A DNA stretch of 64,000 nucleotides from Macrococcoides goetzii (lineage in GTDB: Bacteria; Bacillota; Bacilli; Staphylococcales; Staphylococcaceae): NCBI RefSeq assembly GCF_002742385.2, contig NZ_MJBI02000001.1:620001-684000 (forward strand). Reading direction: 5' to 3'. The translations under genes and the position numbers were made by a program. The stretch's first letter is position 1. Each line of letters starts with the position of its first letter. Shown here piece after piece: positions 27,852-40,054 of the stretch. Under the pieces are notes generated by a model. That model was not told the DNA's origin, did not search any database, and saw only the letters and a list, made by a program, of their open reading frames with translations.

Positions 27852-28773
27852 AATAATTCCCCTCTATATTAGTCATTATTTGATCACCCATTTCCTGAAT
27901 GGATAAATCACTACTGTCAAACCATTCAATCGACATTTGATTGTTAAACCATGTCAACTGACGCTTTGCGAAATTCCTAGAATTTTGCTGCAAACTTTCT
28001 ACCGCTTGATTCAATGAAACTTCTCCATCTATATAAGGAATTATCTCTTTATACCCTATTGCAGTCATGCTTTGTTTATCTCTATAGCCACTGTCTATTA
28101 AGTTACTCACTTCTTGTACCAATCCCTGGTCAATCATAAGTAATACACGATGGTTGATTCGATTATATAATGTAGGACGCGGCATATTAAGTCCTATAAT
28201 AACTGTATCATATTTTTCGTTGATTGTCTGACTTTTTTTTTGCGACGTAATAGATTTTTTGTGCATCTCAAAATAAATAATCGCTCTAATGACACGCTGT
28301 TTATTATTTGGATGGATAACAGATGCCGCTTCAGCATCTATTTCTTTCAGTATTTGATAGAGTTCGTCTTGATTCATTTGATTATATTTTTCCTGCAATT
28401 GCATCTTTACAAGCTGATCTTCTTCAACAAATTCATATTGATACAATAAACTTTGAATATATAAACCAGTACCTCCAACAACCATAGGTATTTTTCCGCG
28501 TGCATAGATATCTTCAATAATTGTCTCAGCTTGTACTTTAAATTGTGCAGCTGAATAGGGTTCATCTGGCTCTAAAATATCAATTAAATGATGTGGAATG
28601 CCGTCCATTTCTTCTTCGGTAATCTTTGCACTGCCGATATCCATGCCGCGATAAACTTGTATGGCATCACCACTAATAATTTCACCGTCAATGCGTTTCG
28701 CAATTTCTATACTTAAAGCTGTTTTGCCAACTGCAGTTGGCCCTACAATTACAATTAAAGGTATTTTATTCAT
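27835..28773 (-). CDS. miaA: tRNA dimethylallyltransferase
   Basis: MiaA adds a dimethylallyl group to A37 of tRNAs reading UNN codons; MiaB, encoded at 40054, adds the methylthio group next. The 312-residue protein has the P-loop VIVGPTAVGKTALSIEIAKR, the DAIQVYRGMDIGSAK substrate motif, and VVGGTGLYIQSLLY. It overlaps the hydrolase gene upstream by 8 bases and hfq downstream by 17, a tightly coupled run. Confidence 0.96.
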   Translation of the reverse strand: MNKIPLIVIVGPTAVGKTALSIEIAKRIDGEIISGDAIQVYRGMDIGSAKITEEEMDGIPHHLIDILEPDEPYSAAQFKVQAETIIEDIYARGKIPMVVGGTGLYIQSLLYQYEFVEEDQLVKMQLQEKYNQMNQDELYQILKEIDAEAASVIHPNNKQRVIRAIIYFEMHKKSITSQKKSQTINEKYDTVIIGLNMPRPTLYNRINHRVLLMIDQGLVQEVSNLIDSGYRDKQSMTAIGYKEIIPYIDGEVSLNQAVESLQQNSRNFAKRQLTWFNNQMSIEWFDSSDLSIQEMGDQIMTNIEGNYYDKFR

Positions 28774-29665
28774 TTCGGTTTAACCACTTTCCAATATTAT
28801 TTAATACTTCTTGTTGATTTTTTTCAAACAATACTTCATGTCTTGCATTTTCATAGAGCTGAACATATACATGATGAATGCCACACTTATTAAATAACTT
28901 CCCTGTTTTATCTACACCTTTTCCGAAATTTGAGAAAGGGTCCTCCTGGCCAGCTACCAGAAGAATCTTAAGATTTTTATTCATGCATTTAACATTCTTC
29001 TTACTGCTTGTAAACTTTAATGATTCATTAATTGAATTTAAAGCACCTATCGACATATTAAATCCTGCATCAGGATCTGAGACAAAAGCATCGACATTAT
29101 CCTCATTCAAACTGATCCAGTCACTCTCTGTTCGTAATGGTCTGAACTTACGATTAAAATCGTTCAGAGTCAATTTATTGACGAAATCTAGCTTTTTATT
29201 AGCGGGAAGCAACTTTAATAGTGGTTTAAGCAATAGCGCAGCTGCCTCAAATTTCTTATTATAGAAACTAGTACCTGACAATATTAGTCTATCGAATAAA
29301 CCCGGATAATAAATAACATATTTTCTAGCGACGATACTTCCCATAGAATGTCCGAACAAAATAAATTCTCCTTTAAAATCAAATGTTTCAAAAATTTCAA
29401 TTGCATCTTCAATTAATGTATCGATTGATGGAAAATGACCTTTTTCAGAAGGACTGATATGCTTTCCATGTCCTCTGTGATCATGAATCAAAACATCGTA
29501 ACCCATACTACAAAAATATTGACAAACTGCATCATAACGATCCATGTGCTCAGCCATGCCATGAAGCATCTGAATGACACCCTTACTTTTTTCTGGTCTA
29601 TATAATTTAAATGCAATACGTGTGTTATCCTTTAACGTAATAAACTTATTCGTAATTTCCATCAT
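28766..29665 (-). CDS. Alpha/beta hydrolase, monoacylglycerol lipase/lysophospholipase-like
   Basis: A 299-residue serine hydrolase. The oxyanion segment MLHGMAEHMDRYD is typical of the Hydrolase_4 family, LIHDHRGHGKH follows, and the nucleophile elbow is LFGHSMGS with Ser. The acid and His partners are probably in LLVAGQEDPF and NARHEVLFE. No signal peptide is seen, so it should be cytosolic. In S. aureus a similar gene lies between glpD and miaA as I recall. The natural substrate is likely a mono-acyl lipid, but this is inference. Confidence 0.85.
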   Translation of the reverse strand: MMEITNKFITLKDNTRIAFKLYRPEKSKGVIQMLHGMAEHMDRYDAVCQYFCSMGYDVLIHDHRGHGKHISPSEKGHFPSIDTLIEDAIEIFETFDFKGEFILFGHSMGSIVARKYVIYYPGLFDRLILSGTSFYNKKFEAAALLLKPLLKLLPANKKLDFVNKLTLNDFNRKFRPLRTESDWISLNEDNVDAFVSDPDAGFNMSIGALNSINESLKFTSSKKNVKCMNKNLKILLVAGQEDPFSNFGKGVDKTGKLFNKCGIHHVYVQLYENARHEVLFEKNQQEVLNNIGKWLNRNE

Positions 29666-29736
29666 TCTTCACCTCATCTATATTATAACGAAAGTATTTA
29701 TTTTCGTCATAATCTTATCCTCAAATTAAATATAGT

Positions 29737-29770
29737 AAAACCATCCAAATAAAATTATTTGGATGGTTTT
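29737..29770 (-). terminator. Terminator of the glp operon
   Basis: AAAACCATCCAAATAA pairs with TTATTTGGATGGTTTT (29737-29752 with 29755-29770), 26 bases past the glpD stop codon. Confidence 0.85.
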
Positions 29771-29795
29771 ATTCACAATGGTTATTCGTCTTTAT

Positions 29796-31469
29796 TTATT
29801 CTACAGAAACTTGAACTGAAGGAGATTTTGCTTCATGAATCTTTTGTTCAAGCTCACGTGTGTAATCTTCTCGTTGTCCGTTGTCATAATTGAGCAAATT
29901 AGCCATCGTATCTATAACCGCTTCCTTATGCTGTTCAACTTTATGAATATCAAAATAGAGGTCACCTGTTCTACGTGTCAAGAAGTCTGTTGGTTTAACG
30001 ACCATTTCTTCCTGTATTGAATACACAAGTTGTGCGTAATAAACTAATGGCAATCCGTTCACTTCAGCAGTATGTTTGGTATGTGCAATGTTAAATAATT
30101 TCTCTACATTTGAACCATACTTTTTAATCAAAAATCTTTGTTCCTCTTCCGGAAGATAACTGTAGAGTTCAGGTTTCAGTGACTTTTCAATAAAGTGCTC
30201 GAAATTAGCACTGCCTCCTACATCTCCACCAGAAATTGTTGTATGCTTAGTGTTGCTTTCTTTAAAGTTAAGCTTATATTCTTCTTTTAAACGTTTTGCA
30301 ACTAAATCAACGATTTCCTGAGCCATATGACGATATCCTGTTAATTTACCACCGGCAATCGTCAGAAGGCCAGATTTACCTTCCCAAATTTCATCCTTAC
30401 GTGAAATTTCAGATGGATCTTTACCTTTTTCTAAGATTAAAGGACGAATACCAGCCCAAGTTGATTCAATATCTTCGTCTTTAACTTTTACAGTCGGGAA
30501 CATATAGTTGATTGCATCAATGATATAATCTCGATCTTCCTGTGTTACTTTTGGACTTGTTTTATCATTATTGTAGAATGTATCTGTAGTTCCTACATAC
30601 GTTTTGCCATCACGAGGAATCGCAAAGATCATACGTTTGTCACTTTCAGTATCAAAGTAGACTGCCTGTTTCAGCGGAAACACACTTTCGTCAAAAACAA
30701 GATGAATCCCTTTTGTCAGACGGAGCTGCTTATTATTTTTTGAATAATCTTTACCACGCACTTCATCAACCCATGGTCCTGATGCATTAACGACTTTACG
30801 CCCTTGAATTTTAAACTTCGTATTCGAAATCGTATCAATAGCTTCGATGCCACTTACTTTCTTTTTCTTATCATAAGTGAATCCAGTCGCTTTCGTATAG
30901 TTTAAAATATCAGCGCCAAATTCTGCAGCACGTTTCATCACTTCAATCGTCATACGTGCATCATCTGTTTTATATTCAACATAGTATCCGCCACCTTTAA
31001 GATCTTTTTCTTTTACTAGTGGCTCTTTAGCTAATGTTTCTTCTGCAGATAGCATTGTTCTTCTTTCCGATTTCTTTACATCTGCTAAATAATCATAAAC
31101 TTTTAATGCAAGAGACGTTGTTGTCGGTCCAAATGTACCGCCTTTATGCATCGGTAAGAGCATCCATTCTGGTGTCGTTACATGTGGACCATTCTCATAA
31201 ACAATCGCTCTTTCTTTCCCCGTCTCACTTACAACCCCAATTTGTAACTGTTTTAAGTAACGCAATCCACCATGAACAAGTTTAGTTGAACGTGAAGAAG
31301 TTCCGCTCGCAAAGTCCTGCATTTCAACGAGTGCGACTTTCATACCACGCTGTGCTGCATCAAATGCGATACCCGCACCTGTGATACCACCACCAATCAC
31401 TACGATATCGTAATATTCTTCTTTCATTTTGTTCAAGGTTTGATTTCTATTCAGACTTGAAAGCTGCAT
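29796..31469 (-). CDS. glpD: Aerobic glycerol-3-phosphate dehydrogenase
   Basis: GlpD oxidises glycerol-3-phosphate to dihydroxyacetone phosphate and passes electrons to menaquinone at the membrane. The 557-residue flavoprotein has the FAD motif [23 protein letters not shown], the signature [21 protein letters not shown], and a conserved active-site core to the Dao C-terminal domain. It matches staphylococcal GlpD over long stretches. It lies 20 bases after glpK with no terminator, so it should be read with glpF-glpK. Confidence 0.97.
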   Translation of the reverse strand: MQLSSLNRNQTLNKMKEEYYDIVVIGGGITGAGIAFDAAQRGMKVALVEMQDFASGTSSRSTKLVHGGLRYLKQLQIGVVSETGKERAIVYENGPHVTTPEWMLLPMHKGGTFGPTTTSLALKVYDYLADVKKSERRTMLSAEETLAKEPLVKEKDLKGGGYYVEYKTDDARMTIEVMKRAAEFGADILNYTKATGFTYDKKKKVSGIEAIDTISNTKFKIQGRKVVNASGPWVDEVRGKDYSKNNKQLRLTKGIHLVFDESVFPLKQAVYFDTESDKRMIFAIPRDGKTYVGTTDTFYNNDKTSPKVTQEDRDYIIDAINYMFPTVKVKDEDIESTWAGIRPLILEKGKDPSEISRKDEIWEGKSGLLTIAGGKLTGYRHMAQEIVDLVAKRLKEEYKLNFKESNTKHTTISGGDVGGSANFEHFIEKSLKPELYSYLPEEEQRFLIKKYGSNVEKLFNIAHTKHTAEVNGLPLVYYAQLVYSIQEEMVVKPTDFLTRRTGDLYFDIHKVEQHKEAVIDTMANLLNYDNGQREDYTRELEQKIHEAKSPSVQVSVE

Positions 31470-31489
31470 TATTATTCCTCCATTAAATC

Positions 31490-33001
<1,512 letters not shown>

Positions 33002-33820
33002 TTATAATAAGTCTGTTTTTTCATTCTTTAATACTGCTTTATTCAAGAATACACCAAGCACCAATGTAGCGACAATTAATGCGATTGATATACCAAATAA
33101 CATATATTGATCTTCTTTAAATAAAACATGGAATAATGTTGCTCCAAAGACACCTCCGACCATCGGCCCAACCATTGGAACGACTGCATATTTCCAGTTG
33201 GAAGTCCCTTTACCTGGTATCGGCAGAATCGTATGAGCGATACGTGGACCCCAGTCACGTGCCGGATTAATTGCATATCCCGTTGTTCCACCTAAACTTA
33301 CTCCGATGGCTATAATCAATAACCCTACTACAAGAGGGTTCAAGCCTTCAGAAAATTTATTTCCGCCAATGAATAATAGTGCCATAACCAATATAGAAGT
33401 TCCTATGATTTCTGATACAAAGTTAGAAACATAGTTAGGATAAGCCGGTCCTGTAGCAAATACACCAAGTTTAGTACCTGCATCTTCTTCTTCTTTAAAG
33501 TGCGGCATAAATTGGAACCATACTAGTGTCGCTCCAAGTACCCCTCCAATCATCTGCCCCGCAAAATATGGAAGGACTTGATTCCACGGAAGGCTGCCAT
33601 CAACTGCCATTCCTATTGTAACTGCTGGATTTAAATGCGCACCAGTAATTGATCCGACTGCATACACACCCATAACCACAGCAAGACCCCAACCTACTGC
33701 GATAACAATCCAGTCACTGCCTTTTGCGTACGTCCCCTTTAAATTAACGTTCGCATTTACACCACAACCAAATAAGATTAAGATTGCAGTCCCGATTAAT
33801 TCTCCCACAAAAGCATTCAT
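33002..33820 (-). CDS. glpF: Glycerol uptake facilitator (aquaglyceroporin)
   Basis: GlpF lets glycerol diffuse through the cytoplasmic membrane. I start at 33820 (MNAFVGELIGTAILILFGCGV), where AGGAG precedes by 7 bases; the ATG at 33835 lies over that site. Six membrane segments and both pore motifs are present: HLNPAVTIGMA and YAINPARDWGPR, where the Asp after NPAR marks a glycerol channel. It is the first gene after a promoter with cre and a leader terminator. Confidence 0.97.
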   Translation of the reverse strand: MNAFVGELIGTAILILFGCGVNANVNLKGTYAKGSDWIVIAVGWGLAVVMGVYAVGSITGAHLNPAVTIGMAVDGSLPWNQVLPYFAGQMIGGVLGATLVWFQFMPHFKEEEDAGTKLGVFATGPAYPNYVSNFVSEIIGTSILVMALLFIGGNKFSEGLNPLVVGLLIIAIGVSLGGTTGYAINPARDWGPRIAHTILPIPGKGTSNWKYAVVPMVGPMVGGVFGATLFHVLFKEDQYMLFGISIALIVATLVLGVFLNKAVLKNEKTDLL

Positions 33821-33860
33821 AGACCCACTCCTCATTGTTTAGTTAAGTTAAAAAAAGACA

Positions 33861-33895
33861 AAGAGACCCCTAATACTTTATATTAGAGGTCTCTT
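33861..33895 (-). terminator. Leader terminator before glpF, likely GlpP target
   Basis: AAGAGACC-CTAATA (33861-33875) pairs with TATTAGAGGTCTCTT (33881-33895), with one bulge, then TTTGTCTTTTTTT on the minus strand. It lies inside the glpF leader between promoter and gene, and GlpP is an antiterminator of such sites in B. subtilis. Confidence 0.85.
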
Positions 33896-33924
33896 CTACT
33901 CGTCCCAGTTATTAACTTAACATT

Positions 33925-33953
33925 ATCATATCTAATTATGTAAACGGTGTCAA
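33925..33953 (-). promoter_or_regulatory. glpF promoter with cre site
   Basis: Minus strand: consensus -35 TTGACA (33948-33953), 17-base spacer, -10 TATGAT (33925-33930). On the plus strand 33939-33952 reads TGTAAACGGTGTCA, matching the CcpA consensus TGWAANCGNTNWCA fully and covering the -35. Confidence 0.85.
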
Positions 33954-34496
33954 TTATTTTATTTCACAATTTTTCCAAAGTTCTTTACTGCTAGTCGTCA
34001 CATATGTTGCACCTGCAGATAATGCCTTCTCTACGTCCTCTGGATGTTCAATAAGGCCCCCGGCTATAATTTTTTTGCCGGTTACTTTGTGAATATTTTC
34101 TATCGCTTTAAAAAGCAGACCAGGCAGAACTTCAACAAAATCAGGATCAGCACTTTGTATGAGTTCATAACTTTTTTTCAGTGCATTTGAGTCTATAATA
34201 AACGTTCTGAGAATCGTTTTAACACCAAGCTGGTTTGCTCTTTTTATAATTTTGGGTTTTGTGGATACAATGCCTTCAACTTTATACTTCTGGATAATAT
34301 ACTCTGCGGCATATTCGTCAGTTGACATACCCTTAATCAAATCAATATGAATAAATGCTGACTTTTGATGTTGATTTAGAAATTGAATATAGTGACTGAC
34401 ATGACCAATATGCACATCTAATATGACACAGGTGGAATACTGAGTCGTCACAAATTTTTCAAGATCTTTCATAGAACGGATTGCCGGTAAAATCAT
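33954..34496 (-). CDS. glpP: Glycerol-3-phosphate-responsive antiterminator
   Basis: GlpP binds glycerol-3-phosphate and then the glp leader RNA, letting polymerase pass the terminator at 33861-33895. The 180-residue protein starts MILPAIRSMKDLEKFV and has HIDLIKGMSTDEYAAEYI, VEGIVSTKPKIIKRANQLGVKTILRTFIIDSNAL and GKKIIAGGLIEHPEDVEKALSAGATYVTTS, the whole-family pattern. Its ATG overlaps the mutL stop codon. So glpP can be transcribed with mutSL, while glpFKD has its own promoter just past the glpP stop codon. Confidence 0.93.
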   Translation of the reverse strand: MILPAIRSMKDLEKFVTTQYSTCVILDVHIGHVSHYIQFLNQHQKSAFIHIDLIKGMSTDEYAAEYIIQKYKVEGIVSTKPKIIKRANQLGVKTILRTFIIDSNALKKSYELIQSADPDFVEVLPGLLFKAIENIHKVTGKKIIAGGLIEHPEDVEKALSAGATYVTTSSKELWKNCEIK

Positions 34497-36457
34497 TACA
34501 TCACCCTCTTAAATAGTTTCTCAAGTTCATACGTTGTAAACTGAATGGTAATCGGACGTCCATGTGGACATGTAAAAGGTTCGTTCGTTTGTGCTAGCTC
34601 ATTTATTAATCGCATCATATCATCTTTCTTTAAATAATGATTTGCTTTTATCGATTTCTTACAGCTCATCATAATCGCTGTCTCTTCTCTAAATTTATTT
34701 AAATCCACATGCTGATGTTCAAATAAGTATTCAATTAAATCTTCAATCGTTGATTTTGCGTCTTCAGGAAACCAGACAGGCACTTCATTAACGACATAAT
34801 CTCGTCCACCAAAGTGTTCAAGCGTAACACCGATTTCTGATAATTTTTCCTGAAGCATTGAAAACTTCATTGCTTCATCTTGTGTTAATTGTATATTAAC
34901 CGGAAATAATAAAGACTGTAATTCGTGACTCACTTCACCGATTTTATTTTTAAAGTATTCATATTTAATGCGTTCCTGGGCGGCATGCTGATCAATCATA
35001 AACATCCCTGACTCATTTTGACAGACAATATAAGTGCCATGTACTTGTCCAACAACCTCTAGATACGGAAGTTTTCGGGTTTGAATGTGCGCTGCTTCTT
35101 GCTGTGGTGAATCTTCAGTCATCTTTACAATTTCTGGTTCGAAGGTAACAGCGTCTCTATTAACATCTTGTTTCGTCTCTAATAGTTGGTCATGTTCAAG
35201 TTTTTTTTCACCAGAACTATCGTCTATATCACTTTCATTAGTCGATGCTTTAAAGGTGTCATTACTATGTACATAATCTTTATTATTTTGTACAACTTCT
35301 GAAGCTTTGTCAAAAGCGTTAGACTTTTCAATACTAAAGCCACGATTGACATTAAAATCGAAACTTTGATTTTCCTTCACAACTTGCTCAGAATTACGAT
35401 GATCATATTCAAACTTTTGTTGTTCAAATTGTTCGAGTACTTTTTTCTTTGTCGTAACTTTCGGTATTAGATTTTGTCCAAGGAGCTTCTCTTTGATTAA
35501 CTGTTCAATTAATTGCATTAATTGCGGTTCTTTTGACAATCTAACTTCCTGCTTTGTTGGATGTACATTCACATCAACAAGACTCGGATCCATAGAAATG
35601 TGTATACTTACAATCGGGTATCTGCCGATTGGTAATAACGTATGATAGCCATTGATAATTGCTTTTGAAAGCATAAAGTTTTTAATATAACGACCATTGA
35701 TAAATATCGACATATAGTGACGATTGCTTCTTGTATGTTCTGGTTTAGCAATATAGCCATTCACTATATAATCTCCTGTTTCACCATTTATTTCTACAAT
35801 ATCTTTTGCAATCTTCATTCCATATATTACGGCCATTGCTTCATTTAATTTACCATTGCCAGTGGATTGAACAACGACTTTTTCATCGCTTATTAAAGTA
35901 AACTGTATTTCCGGAAAACTCATTATAAATCGATTTATAATGTCCGTTATTTTACCAAGCTCTGTCTGCAAACTTTTTACGTATTTCAGCCGAGCAGGTG
36001 TATTATAAAATAAATCTTCAACAATCATTTCAGTTCCTATACGTGCTGCATGTAGATTACGACTGACAATTTGACTATTTTCCACTTTAATTTGATGTCC
36101 TACTTTACCGTCTTTACACGTATTAACTGTCACTCGACTTACTGAAGCAATTGATGCTAACGCTTCTCCTCTAAATCCTAACGTGCGAATATGAAATAAA
36201 TCATGATCATCTGATATCTTACTTGTAGCATGTCTTAAAAACATCAACTCCAGATCTTCTTCATCAATACCTGAACCATTGTCAGTTATTTTTATTTTTT
36301 TTAAACCTGCTTCTTCTACTGCAACAGTTATCTTTGTGGCACGAGCATCTATTGCATTCTCCACCAATTCTTTAACAACAGACTGTGGACGTTCAATCAC
36401 TTCTCCAGCTGCGATTTTATTACTTAATGAGGCATCTAATGTTTTTATGATTCCCAT
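34496..36457 (-). CDS. mutL: DNA mismatch repair protein MutL
   Basis: MutL links mismatch recognition by MutS to strand excision. The 653-residue protein has the GHKL ATPase N-terminus (IAAGEVIERPQSVVKELVENAIDA, ITDNGSGI, ATSKI, TLGFRGEAL), a variable acidic linker at about 340-470, and a C-terminal domain with the endonuclease metal motif DQHAAQERIKYE, plus ACKKSIKANH and CPHGRPI. The endonuclease motif is the normal arrangement in bacteria that lack MutH. Confidence 0.97.
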   Translation of the reverse strand: MGIIKTLDASLSNKIAAGEVIERPQSVVKELVENAIDARATKITVAVEEAGLKKIKITDNGSGIDEEDLELMFLRHATSKISDDHDLFHIRTLGFRGEALASIASVSRVTVNTCKDGKVGHQIKVENSQIVSRNLHAARIGTEMIVEDLFYNTPARLKYVKSLQTELGKITDIINRFIMSFPEIQFTLISDEKVVVQSTGNGKLNEAMAVIYGMKIAKDIVEINGETGDYIVNGYIAKPEHTRSNRHYMSIFINGRYIKNFMLSKAIINGYHTLLPIGRYPIVSIHISMDPSLVDVNVHPTKQEVRLSKEPQLMQLIEQLIKEKLLGQNLIPKVTTKKKVLEQFEQQKFEYDHRNSEQVVKENQSFDFNVNRGFSIEKSNAFDKASEVVQNNKDYVHSNDTFKASTNESDIDDSSGEKKLEHDQLLETKQDVNRDAVTFEPEIVKMTEDSPQQEAAHIQTRKLPYLEVVGQVHGTYIVCQNESGMFMIDQHAAQERIKYEYFKNKIGEVSHELQSLLFPVNIQLTQDEAMKFSMLQEKLSEIGVTLEHFGGRDYVVNEVPVWFPEDAKSTIEDLIEYLFEHQHVDLNKFREETAIMMSCKKSIKANHYLKKDDMMRLINELAQTNEPFTCPHGRPITIQFTTYELEKLFKRVM

Positions 36458-36465
36458 TTATTCAC

Positions 36466-39066
36466 CTACTTTATTTGAGACTTCAATTGTTGTAACTTGA
36501 GCAATGCTTCAATTGGTGTCATAGATTCTATCGTTAAATTTTTTAGTTCAGTAATAATTTCATTATTTTCACTTTCTCCGAAAAGATCAAACGATGGCTG
36601 TAACACATGCTCTTGCTCTTTTATGATCTCATTTTTATTACCATCATCTATATTTTGCGCAATATTTTCATGACGTTCTTCATTTTCATCATTTCTCTTT
36701 ACAAAATTTAAATCTTTTATACTGTAATTTTCAAATGTTTCTAACAAATGTCCTGCGCGATTAATAATCTCTTCAGGTAAATTTGCTAGTTTTGCTACAT
36801 GTATACCATAACTGTTTTCTACTGCACCTGGCATAATTTTATGCAGAAAGATGAGTTCACCATTATATTCTTTTGCTGCAACGTGTATATTGTTTAAACC
36901 ATCAAGCGATTCATCTAATCCGACAAGTTCATGATAGTGTGTTGAGAAAAGTGTCTTAGCACCGATATGATTATGAACATATTCTATCATGGATTGAGCA
37001 AGTGATAACCCGTCATATGTAGACGTGCCACGACCAATTTCATCAAAGATAATTAAACTATTTTCAGTTGCATTAACTAAAGCATTTTTCGCTTCTAACA
37101 TTTCCACCATAAATGTACTTTGACCACTGACTAAATCATCTGCAGCTCCAATACGCGTGAATATTTGATCGAATATCGGTAATTCTGCACGACTTGCAGG
37201 TACAAACGATCCCATCTGCGCCATAATACTTATCAATGCAATTTGGCGCATGTAGGTCGATTTACCGCTCATATTCGGTCCTGTGATTAAGTAGATAAAG
37301 CCATTATCATCTAACAAACAATCATTTGGTACATATTGATCACGTTCCATCACTTGCTCAACTACAGGGTGTCTCGCATCTTTAATATCGAGCACTCGTC
37401 GTTTTGAAATTACTGGTTCAGAATAATTATTATTCGTCGCAACTTCACTAAAATTTTGCAAACAGTCAAGTTCAGCAATGCGTTTTGCTTGACGTTTTAA
37501 ATTCGGAATATAAGCTTTCACCTGTTCTCGTAATTCGATAAATGCTTCGTATTCCAGGTCTATTGCTTTTTCTTCAGCGCCCAAAATCAATGCTTCTTTT
37601 TCTTTCAGTTCCTCTGTAATAAAACGTTCTGCATTACTTAAAGTTTGCTTACGATCATATCCGTACTTTGCAATATCAATATTTACTAAGTTCGCCTTTG
37701 AAATTTCAATATAATATCCAAATACTTTGTTAAAGCTTATTTTAAGTGATTTCACACCCGTACGTTCACGTTCTTTTGTCTGAAGTTCTGTAAGCCATGC
37801 TTTACCATTTTTCTGGGCATCACGGTATTCATCAAGGGTGGCATTAAAGCCATCTTTAAAGATACCACCTTCTTTTATCGTGACTGGTGGTTCATCGACA
37901 ATACTATCTTCCAGCATCTGATACAACGGTGCTAAACTTTGTATTCCGTCAAGTCCGCTAATGATATGTTGAAACGGTTGTAATAATTCATTAATTCTCG
38001 GTAATTGCTCCAATGAATATTTTAACTGTATCAAATCTTTTGCATTAACATTACCAAACTGAACTCTTCCTGCTAAACGTTCAATATCATATACATGCGT
38101 TAAAGCTTCTCGTAAATTATGTCTTAGTATAAATTCATCATTAAATAAACGAACAACTGATAATCGCGCTTCAATTTGTTCCTTATTTACTAATGGACGT
38201 TCAATCCAGTCTTTTAATCTGCGATTCCCCATCGGTGTCCTACATTGATTATATATGGATAGAAGTGTACCTTTTTTTGTTTTTAAACGGATGCTTTCTG
38301 TAAGTTCTAGGTTGCGCTTTGCATACATATCCAGCCTCATATGACCCAGCGCTTCATATGCAATTGGTTTATCGATATGGTTCAATGCTTTCATCTGTGT
38401 ATCTTTTATATAACTTAGCAATAAATTAACTGCTGGTTGCAATTCATCATCTAGTTCATTCACTAAATCAAATGTGTCATCTGACTCATACAAAGATACT
38501 ACATTTGTCATCAGACGAATTTGCTTCTCCAATGTTTGTGGCAGTTCAAAGCTTACAATAATTTCTTTCGGTGAAATACTGCTTAATTCATTCAGCATTG
38601 TTGTTTCATTACACTGGGTTACTTTTAATTCACCTGTTGAAACATCACTATAAGCGATTATATAATCATATTCACTCTTATATAGACAAGCAAGATAATT
38701 ACTTTCGTTTTCACTAATCATATCATCCATCACTGTACCGGGCGTAATTATTTGAACGACTTCACGCTTGACCATCCCTTTAGTCAGCTTAGGATCTTCC
38801 ATTTGTTCAGCGATCGCTACTTTATAACCTTTTTCAATCAATCGTTCAATGTAATTTTTTGCTGAATGATGCGGTACACCGCACATCGGAATTGCATTTT
38901 TCTTATCTCGGCGCGTTAAAGTAATTTCCAGTTCTTTCGCTGCCAGAATCGCATCGTCATAGAACATCTCATAGAAATCACCAAGTCGAAAGAACAGAAT
39001 CGTATCTTTATAAAGTTCTTTCATCTGTAAATATTGCGCCATCATTGGTGTTGGTTTGGACATCAT
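36466..39066 (-). CDS. mutS: DNA mismatch repair protein MutS
   Basis: MutS recognises mismatches. The 866-residue protein has the N-terminal mismatch wedge [14 protein letters not shown] with Phe and Glu, connector and lever domains, and the C-terminal ATPase with [51 protein letters not shown] and STHYHEL. The start codon overlaps the thiW stop (TAATG), and mutL follows after 8 bases, so thiW-mutS-mutL-glpP form a coupled run. Confidence 0.97.
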   Translation of the reverse strand: MMSKPTPMMAQYLQMKELYKDTILFFRLGDFYEMFYDDAILAAKELEITLTRRDKKNAIPMCGVPHHSAKNYIERLIEKGYKVAIAEQMEDPKLTKGMVKREVVQIITPGTVMDDMISENESNYLACLYKSEYDYIIAYSDVSTGELKVTQCNETTMLNELSSISPKEIIVSFELPQTLEKQIRLMTNVVSLYESDDTFDLVNELDDELQPAVNLLLSYIKDTQMKALNHIDKPIAYEALGHMRLDMYAKRNLELTESIRLKTKKGTLLSIYNQCRTPMGNRRLKDWIERPLVNKEQIEARLSVVRLFNDEFILRHNLREALTHVYDIERLAGRVQFGNVNAKDLIQLKYSLEQLPRINELLQPFQHIISGLDGIQSLAPLYQMLEDSIVDEPPVTIKEGGIFKDGFNATLDEYRDAQKNGKAWLTELQTKERERTGVKSLKISFNKVFGYYIEISKANLVNIDIAKYGYDRKQTLSNAERFITEELKEKEALILGAEEKAIDLEYEAFIELREQVKAYIPNLKRQAKRIAELDCLQNFSEVATNNNYSEPVISKRRVLDIKDARHPVVEQVMERDQYVPNDCLLDDNGFIYLITGPNMSGKSTYMRQIALISIMAQMGSFVPASRAELPIFDQIFTRIGAADDLVSGQSTFMVEMLEAKNALVNATENSLIIFDEIGRGTSTYDGLSLAQSMIEYVHNHIGAKTLFSTHYHELVGLDESLDGLNNIHVAAKEYNGELIFLHKIMPGAVENSYGIHVAKLANLPEEIINRAGHLLETFENYSIKDLNFVKRNDENEERHENIAQNIDDGNKNEIIKEQEHVLQPSFDLFGESENNEIITELKNLTIESMTPIEALLKLQQLKSQIK

Positions 39067-39563
39067 TAACCATTCCTTTTATTTAATAAATTTCTTTTAT
39101 TTAGTAATACTAATAATATATACGCAATGATACTGCCGATTAAGCTACTCAATAAGAAAGCATAAAATATCGGCATAAATCCTTTCATATCGATTTGCAT
39201 CATCCACATTAATGGTATTGTACAAACACTACCAATCAAACCTGTACCAATCCATTCTCCTATTGATGCGACTTCAATTCTCTTGAATTTGCGATACAAC
39301 AATGCAGCGAGGAACACACCGATCATACTACCTGGAAATGCAAATAATGAACCTGTACCAAAAAGATTTCTAAGGACTGAACTAATAAAAGCTTGTGCTA
39401 AACCGTACCACGGTCCAACAAATACTGCACATAATACATTGATAAAATGTTGCATTGGAAAAGCTTTTATTGGTCCTACTGGAATATAGATCATTTGACT
39501 TAAAACAACATTCATCGCAATAAAAATACTCGTTAATGTTAATTTTTTAGTATCGTTTCTCAT
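39066..39563 (-). CDS. thiW: Energy-coupling-factor transporter S component ThiW
   Basis: ThiW is the substrate-specific membrane subunit of an ECF-type vitamin importer, thought to carry the thiazole precursor of thiamine. The 165-residue protein has about five to six membrane segments and the family signature [40 protein letters not shown] plus [19 protein letters not shown]. It relies on a shared EcfAAT module encoded elsewhere. No TPP riboswitch precedes it. Its stop codon overlaps the mutS start, which is odd for a vitamin transporter. Confidence 0.85.
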   Translation of the reverse strand: MRNDTKKLTLTSIFIAMNVVLSQMIYIPVGPIKAFPMQHFINVLCAVFVGPWYGLAQAFISSVLRNLFGTGSLFAFPGSMIGVFLAALLYRKFKRIEVASIGEWIGTGLIGSVCTIPLMWMMQIDMKGFMPIFYAFLLSSLIGSIIAYILLVLLNKRNLLNKRNG

Positions 39564-39582
39564 ATATCCTCCTATTTAATAA

Positions 39583-39614
39583 AATAATGCCGATTCAAAT
39601 GAACCGACATTATT
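39583..39614 (-). terminator. Terminator of miaB-ricA
   Basis: As RNA from the minus strand, a 14-bp stem forms with two G-U pairs (39583-39596 with 39601-39614) around a 4-base loop, then TTTTATT. Confidence 0.75.
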
Positions 39615-39628
39615 TATATTGTATATAA

Positions 39629-40054
39629 TTAACTACATTTACCCGGTGTGCTATTCGCTGCAGCCGCACCTGTTTCACCAGATAATAAATCGCCACCCGT
39701 TGAAACAATGATTTCATCCGTCACAGTTTGACTAATTGCATGAGATACCATTTGAAGTAATGCATTCACTTCACCTTGTGCCTCTTTAAATTGATCTACA
39801 ATCGGCATTTCATCAAGTTCAGCTTCAACATTCGCAATCTTCTCTTCTACCATACCTAATGCTTTTTCTTTACCATAATTCTGGAAGTTAACCGCTTGTT
39901 TTTGTAAAGATTTTAATGATGCCATTTTTTCACGTACGTTTTGATTTTCATGAATTTGCGCCTCAGCACGTTTAAAGAAATCAACCGCTTCTGTTTCTGC
40001 CATCATCTTACCTAATTCTTTTGCTTTTGCTAATATTTCATCATTTGTATACAT
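39629..40054 (-). CDS. ricA: RicA (YmcA), RNase Y specificity factor
   Basis: RicA belongs to the Y-complex (YaaT, YlbF, YmcA) that steers RNase Y to mature certain operon messages in B. subtilis. The 141-residue helical protein has ETEAVDFFKRAEAQIHEN, LKSLQKQAVNFQNYGKEKAL and the closing segment TDEIIVSTGGDLLSGETG, then a Cys near the C-terminus (PGKCS). All closely follow YmcA. It overlaps the miaB stop codon, as ymcB-ymcA do in B. subtilis. Confidence 0.9.
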   Translation of the reverse strand: MYTNDEILAKAKELGKMMAETEAVDFFKRAEAQIHENQNVREKMASLKSLQKQAVNFQNYGKEKALGMVEEKIANVEAELDEMPIVDQFKEAQGEVNALLQMVSHAISQTVTDEIIVSTGGDLLSGETGAAAANSTPGKCS

